Source: Phlegmacium glaucopus
Taxonomy: Eukaryota; Basidiomycota; Agaricomycetes; Agaricales; Cortinariaceae
NCBI GenBank assembly: GCA_015039465.1
Contig: MU130625.1
Location: 343,871 to 407,870, forward strand
Length of the DNA stretch: 64,000 bases
Direction: 5' to 3'
Shown here: piece by piece, positions 60,060 through 64,000 of the stretch
Layout: each line of letters begins with the position of its first letter
Position numbering within the stretch: position 1 is the stretch's first letter
Notes under the pieces: model-generated
What the model was told of the DNA's origin: nothing
Database searches by the model: none
Seen by the model: the letters and a program-made list of their open reading frames with translations, nothing else
Program-made: the position numbers and the translations under genes

Positions 60060-60255
60060 CCAATTATCTACTCAAAAACTAGCCAGAAAACAGTTTCTGG
60101 TACCCCAGGACCAGCCAGAAAACACGTTCTGGGCTGGGCACTTGGGCATTTGGGATACCACCAGAATACCAACCAGAAAAGATGGTTCTGGCTGGGTGTT
60201 TGGGATACAACCCAACGACTGGCCAGAACACACATTTTCTGGCTGGGCATTCAGG
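60060..60255. repeat. CCAGCCAGAA / TTCTGGCTGG hairpin-rich minisatellite, array 1
   Basis: Inverted motifs such as AGCCAGAAAACAGTTTCTGG, ACCAGCCAGAAAACACGTTC and CCAACCAGAAAAGATGGTTCTGGCTGG alternate with GGGCATTTGGGATACCAC spacers. The same motif family makes up 61485-61875. The region 59905-60620 around it holds no gene; an (ATTA)n tract lies at 60302-60325. Confidence 0.8.
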
Positions 60256-60619
60256 GATTCAGGATATCATGTGCATATTCTTTGTAGTCCACCCAATCAA
60301 AATTTAATTAATTAATTAATATTATTGAGTTATTTGCTTACTGATCAGTACTTGCCATTTTTATCTTCACACCATGCCAACATTCAAATGTGGTCAAAAA
60401 AATTCAATATCGGGTGCAGCCGAATCAGCCATGGAAACCAGGTGTTTACATTGCACCCTACATTAAGAAAATGTGGGAGCAAAAATGCATGTGAGAATAC
60501 TCTCTTTTTGCCAAATATTTGCTAATTGATATCTGATCTTTTTACAAGGTCAATGAGAGGTCTAAGGTATTTCTTTGTCTTCTCATCCGTTCTACACATT
60601 CCAAAACCATCCCTGCAGA

Positions 60620-61075
60620 TGATACAGTGATGTACCTGTGGTGAGGACAGACCACAAGTAGTTATGTAGTTTGTGGGGTTGATGTAGTTCTCTTCAATAG
60701 GTGAAAGTGAGCTTTTATAAGGTGTGAAGGTTTGATTTAAAGTGCAAGATAATGCACAGAAAAAGCGAAGTTTGCAGGATGATTTTAAAGGAGTGCAAGA
60801 GTAACTTAGTACGACATTCCAAAGGTGGGATCAAAACTGTGGTAATTTTGTCCGTTCTCCTCTGTTGCTTTTCCTTACTTGCTACTGCTAATAATATAAT
60901 AACTAGCAAATAGCTAGGTGTGGAAAGGTGAAACAGAAATGTAAAATGCAGGTTAAAGCAGAGTCACATGGATCTGGTAATTTGGTAATGAAACATAGGA
61001 GATAAGAGCCAAATAAAAGGAGACAAGATAAAAATAAAGGTGATGAGTAATACAGTCACCTGAGTGGCCTTCGTT
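60620..61075 (+). repeat. Dispersed repeat, copy 1 (possible LTR)
   Basis: It starts TGATGTACCTGTGGTGAGGA and matches 63405-63850 in direct orientation through blocks such as GGGATCAAAACT, CTTACTTGCTACTGC/CCTACTTGCTACAGG, AAGCTAGCCAGGTGCGGA and GTCACATGG. The copies diverge beyond about 61080. TG at the start and the length suggest an LTR or a non-autonomous element. No TSD was found. Confidence 0.65.
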
Positions 61076-61484
61076 GGAGTTGTGTTTTAAAGATTGTAAG
61101 AACAGCTGGCAACTGTGAATGATAATGCAAATGTTGGTGATGACTGAAAGTATCTGCAATGATCTGCGAGTATTCTGCAATGATCTTCAATGACCTGGAA
61201 TGACCTGCAATGATCTAGACATCTCCTGGGTCCTATCAATGGGTAAAAAATGAAGTAAGCTCATTTCCTAGCTGATAATAGTGATTGCCCAACATTTTTG
61301 TTATGAAGAGATACATTGGCAATAAGATTGAGTTTGGGGTGGAGAAGGAGAGACTTGTAGTTCCGCTAAACTGCATTAAACAGTGTTAAAAAGTGTAGTT
61401 TACAGTCTGTATTGTGGTTGAAAATACCTGGCTTGAATTGTGTCAAACGGTCACTAAAGCACCCATAGTGGGCTAGATCTCACA

Positions 61485-61875
61485 AGATCACCTGAACACC
61501 AGCCAGAACATGTTTTCTGGCTGGTTTTCAGATAATATCCCGAGCACCAGCCAGAAAATGTGTGCTCTGGTCGTTGGGTTGTAGCCCAAATGCCCAGCCA
61601 GAACTGTCTTTTCTGGCTGGTACTTGGGTGATATCCCAAGCACCAGCCAGAAAATGTGTTGTGGCTGGTTGTTGGGTTGCATTCCAAATGCCCAGCCAGA
61701 AAATGTTTTCTGGCTGGTTTTCAGATAATATCCTGAGCACCAGCCAGAAAATGTGTGCTCTGGTTGTTGGGTTGTATCCCAAATGCCCAGCCAGAACTGT
61801 CTTTTCTGATTGGTATTTGGGTGGTATCCCAAATGCCAGCCAGAAAAGACAGTTTCTGGCTGGTATTTGGGTTTG
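61485..61875. repeat. CCAGCCAGAA hairpin-rich minisatellite, array 2
   Basis: About eight motifs of CCAGCCAGAAAATG and TTTTCTGGCTGG alternate, joined by TTTCAGATAATATCC, GTTGGGTTGTA-CCCAAATG and GGTATTTGGG spacers. A higher-order unit of about 230 bp is visible: 61505-61600 recurs near 61700-61790. Each unit can fold on itself. Confidence 0.85.
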
Positions 61876-62189
61876 AACGGTGTGAACAAGTACTGATTGG
61901 TAAGCAAATAATTGAATGAGCATTGATCAGGTGGCCTAGTACTCAAAGAATATCCATATTGGCCCAATCGGTTGCAATGAGCAACCTTCAATGGAATTGA
62001 ATCTGCAATATAACCAGTACTACACAAATTGGGGATGAACTGATCCAGTCAGTACACTAGCTATACCCAATTCTCCTCCTGTCAACTGATCATTGTTGAC
62101 TGCAGTGGTTTCAGGATTTTTAAATATTTTGACAGATTTATGATGCTAAAGGGTAAAATAATGTAATGTTAACTTCATTTTGTGATGCG

Positions 62190-63404
62190 GTTGCAATGAC
62201 TTGACTTGCCAAATACAATGGGCAATCTTCCTTTTGCGGCATGAGATTCCAGCCTTGGCCACTCACCACCATGTCAATCTTGCTGTTTTGCAAGATGCCT
62301 GCATTGTTGCTGCTTACATGAAGAGAAAGCTTCCCAGTGTATTAGTTAGCACCCTAGATTTGCAAGGCCCTAATGTTGAGATAGAACACCCACCTGGCTG
62401 GTCAGTGGAATTTGCATTGGAGGTTGATCTGGCATTGGATGTCATCGCACATGCCTTCCACAACCAAGGTGCTTTATTGACTGTTACAGGAATGCACTTG
62501 ATTGATTTTAATTAGTTTCAACCGAGTGGGATGTCAGGTGATATGCAGATCATTGTGGGGTCAAATACCTGGGGACCACCAGCGATTGAGAAGACATAAT
62601 GTGAAAAGGGTTTGAGCCATTGAAATTCAACTACCTTGAGATCAGACCATGCACCATCACCGATCATCATGGCCGGATGTTGGTCTGGTACCTGCCAAAT
62701 ATTTTGTGACCTGAACGCCAGGTGCTGTCAAAAACTTGTACATTTGAGGATGGACACACTGATGTGAAGACAGGAATCAATGTTTGTGGACCTCAACATG
62801 TTAGATTGGGCATTGAAGGTGGACCCGAAGCTGTCAAATAACTGGCAAACCTCTCCAGAGTATTTTCAGTTGGTTGAAGGGGGTTTGAAATGTGGGACCT
62901 TGAATATTTCCCCTGCTCGGTTTGAGCAAGGACATGAGGTATTTAGGTGCTTATTGCATGTCTGCATGAATCTAATTAGTACAACAAACCAACGAGCACT
63001 TCCTGAAGGTGTTGTTAGACCTTATGAAGGGGGCCCAACTTGCGAGTGGTTGAGAAAAAGCAGGTCATTATTTGCATTGATGGGAGGTATCCTCAGCATT
63101 GTCCAACTGGAACTATTCGACTTGGGTGTGCAGGCCCTACAGCTGTTAGAATCTGACCCGGAAGTGTGTGATAACCCAGAGAGGCTCCGGGAGCTTTTGG
63201 GTATTTGGCATATGCCATTTTCTGCACTCTCAGTCATCAGCAATTGGGTCACCCCATTACACTGTGATACTGGTGGATGGGCAGAGTGGATGGACTTGAT
63301 GTTAGCATTGGGTGAGTATGACAATGGCTGATTTGGCGTCCCAGCCTTTGGGTACACCTTCAACTATAATCCTGGAACAGTAGTTGCATTGTCATCGAAG
63401 ATCT
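62190..63404 (+). pseudogene. TET/JBP-type 2-oxoglutarate/Fe(II) dioxygenase relic
   Basis: The fragment at 62780-63331 reads FEQGHEVFRCLLHVCMNLIS, LPEGVVRPYEGGP, SRSLFALMGGILSIVQLELF, PFSALSVISNWVTPLHCDTG (HxD metal motif LHCD), EWMDLMLALGEYDNG, then a TGA. After that the frame stays open as FGVPAFGYTFNYNPGTVVAL to SSKIFR at 63404, where a repeat begins. This matches the mushroom Tet_JBP-like family described as expanded together with KDZ transposons. An upstream open stretch (62201-62515, LQDACIVAAYMKRKLPSVL) probably belongs to the same locus. The distal metal His and the 2OG-binding Arg lie beyond the break. The gene is inactive. Confidence 0.75.
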
Positions 63405-63850
63405 TCCGGTGATGTACCTGCGGTGGGATCAGACCGCAAGTAGTAACATAGTTCGGAGGGGTTAATGTAGTTTTCCTTGTTAGAGTTAAAGAGAAGTTCG
63501 CGGTATTGAGATACGCAAGAAGAGTAGACCGCGAAGATAGCAAAGTTCGCGAATGACAACGCAGTATGTGAAGTAGCTTAAAGAATGAGACTTATTGACT
63601 TAGAACGTTGCTGCAAAGTTTATGGGATCAAAACTCTGGCCGTCTCTTGTTCACTTTGCCTCCTACTTGCTACAGGTACTTAATACAAGAGCAACAAGCT
63701 AGCCAGGTGCGGATATGCGAAACAGTAATGTAAAAATTGAGCTAATGCGAAGTCACATGGGCTCAGTAGTTTGGTAACAAAGAAATAGGAGATAGAATAA
63801 TAATAGAAGTGATGAGTAAGGAGGTCAGTTGAATGACCTCCTGTTTCAAA
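63405..63850 (+). repeat. Dispersed repeat, copy 2 (possible LTR)
   Basis: This is the counterpart of 60620-61075. It begins TGATGTACCTGCGGTGGGAT directly after the dioxygenase relic is cut, so it probably inserted there. It ends near a GGAGGTCAGTTGAATGACCTCC hairpin (63820-63842). The last 150 bases of the window hold no recognisable feature. Confidence 0.65.
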
Positions 63851-64000
63851 GGAGATGATAAAATAATAATATATATAGAAAGTTAAAAGAAAGTAAGTTG
63901 AAAACAGCACGGACCATGATCAAACCAGTGAAAGGGATGTGTATGCGAGACGTGAAAGACCGCGAGATTAAAGAGAAGCTGTACAAAGGTGTGGTTGCAA

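Noticed and set aside
61454..62027. 179- and 131-codon ORFs with repeated FWLGIW/AGHLGYNPTT
   Set aside because: They come from the CCAGCCAGAA minisatellite, are open in several frames at once and have no protein family.

Overview
The window looks like nuclear DNA of an agaricomycete (mushroom-forming basidiomycete) fungus. Genes are dense and split by many introns of about 45-60 bp. The single-copy genes are typical eukaryotic housekeeping genes. The mobile DNA (PIF/Harbinger, hAT-type elements, chromodomain Ty3/gypsy, a TET/JBP-like dioxygenase relic) matches what is known from agaricomycete genomes. I cannot fix the order or genus from sequence alone.

Layout. (1) 1-9300 is a repeat-built segment. 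A roughly 2.2 kb sequence carrying a small secreted-protein gene is present as two divergent arms (98-2292 and 6711-8905). Between them lie a PIF/Harbinger transposon, itself broken by a 1.26 kb hAT-type element, a third partial copy of the arm, and a 1 kb palindrome. (2) 9300-49100 is the genic part. It holds an ATG27-like gene (-), the complex I 49 kDa subunit (+), NIF3 (+), a TPX2-like spindle protein (+), a 54-codon Cys/His-rich peptide (+), a peroxisomal enoyl-CoA hydratase ending in SKL (+), the mitochondrial protease ATP23 (+), a KRE9/KNH1-like GPI-anchored wall protein (+), a tandem pair of unknown genes (-), a CPYC glutaredoxin (+), DPM3 (+), a GFD2/YDR514C-like DEDDh nuclease (-) and the coatomer delta subunit (-). 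Several intergenic stretches of 2-4 kb hold no gene I can support. (3) 49300-64000 is a transposon island. It contains relics of a large mushroom transposon ORF, one Ty3/gypsy copy apparently cut in two by an inversion, two hAT-type elements with perfect 8 bp target duplications, solo-LTR-like elements, minisatellites, and a broken TET/JBP-type dioxygenase.

The housekeeping genes act separately (mitochondrial respiration and proteostasis, peroxisomal lipid metabolism, ER glycosylation, Golgi trafficking, spindle, cell wall). No biosynthetic cluster is apparent. The points most worth following are the unusual splicing (at least five inferred GC-AG introns, a likely 2-nt micro-exon, and a start codon alone in its exon), the in-window reconstruction of nested and inverted transposons, and a zinc-knuckle ORF lying downstream of pol in the gypsy element.
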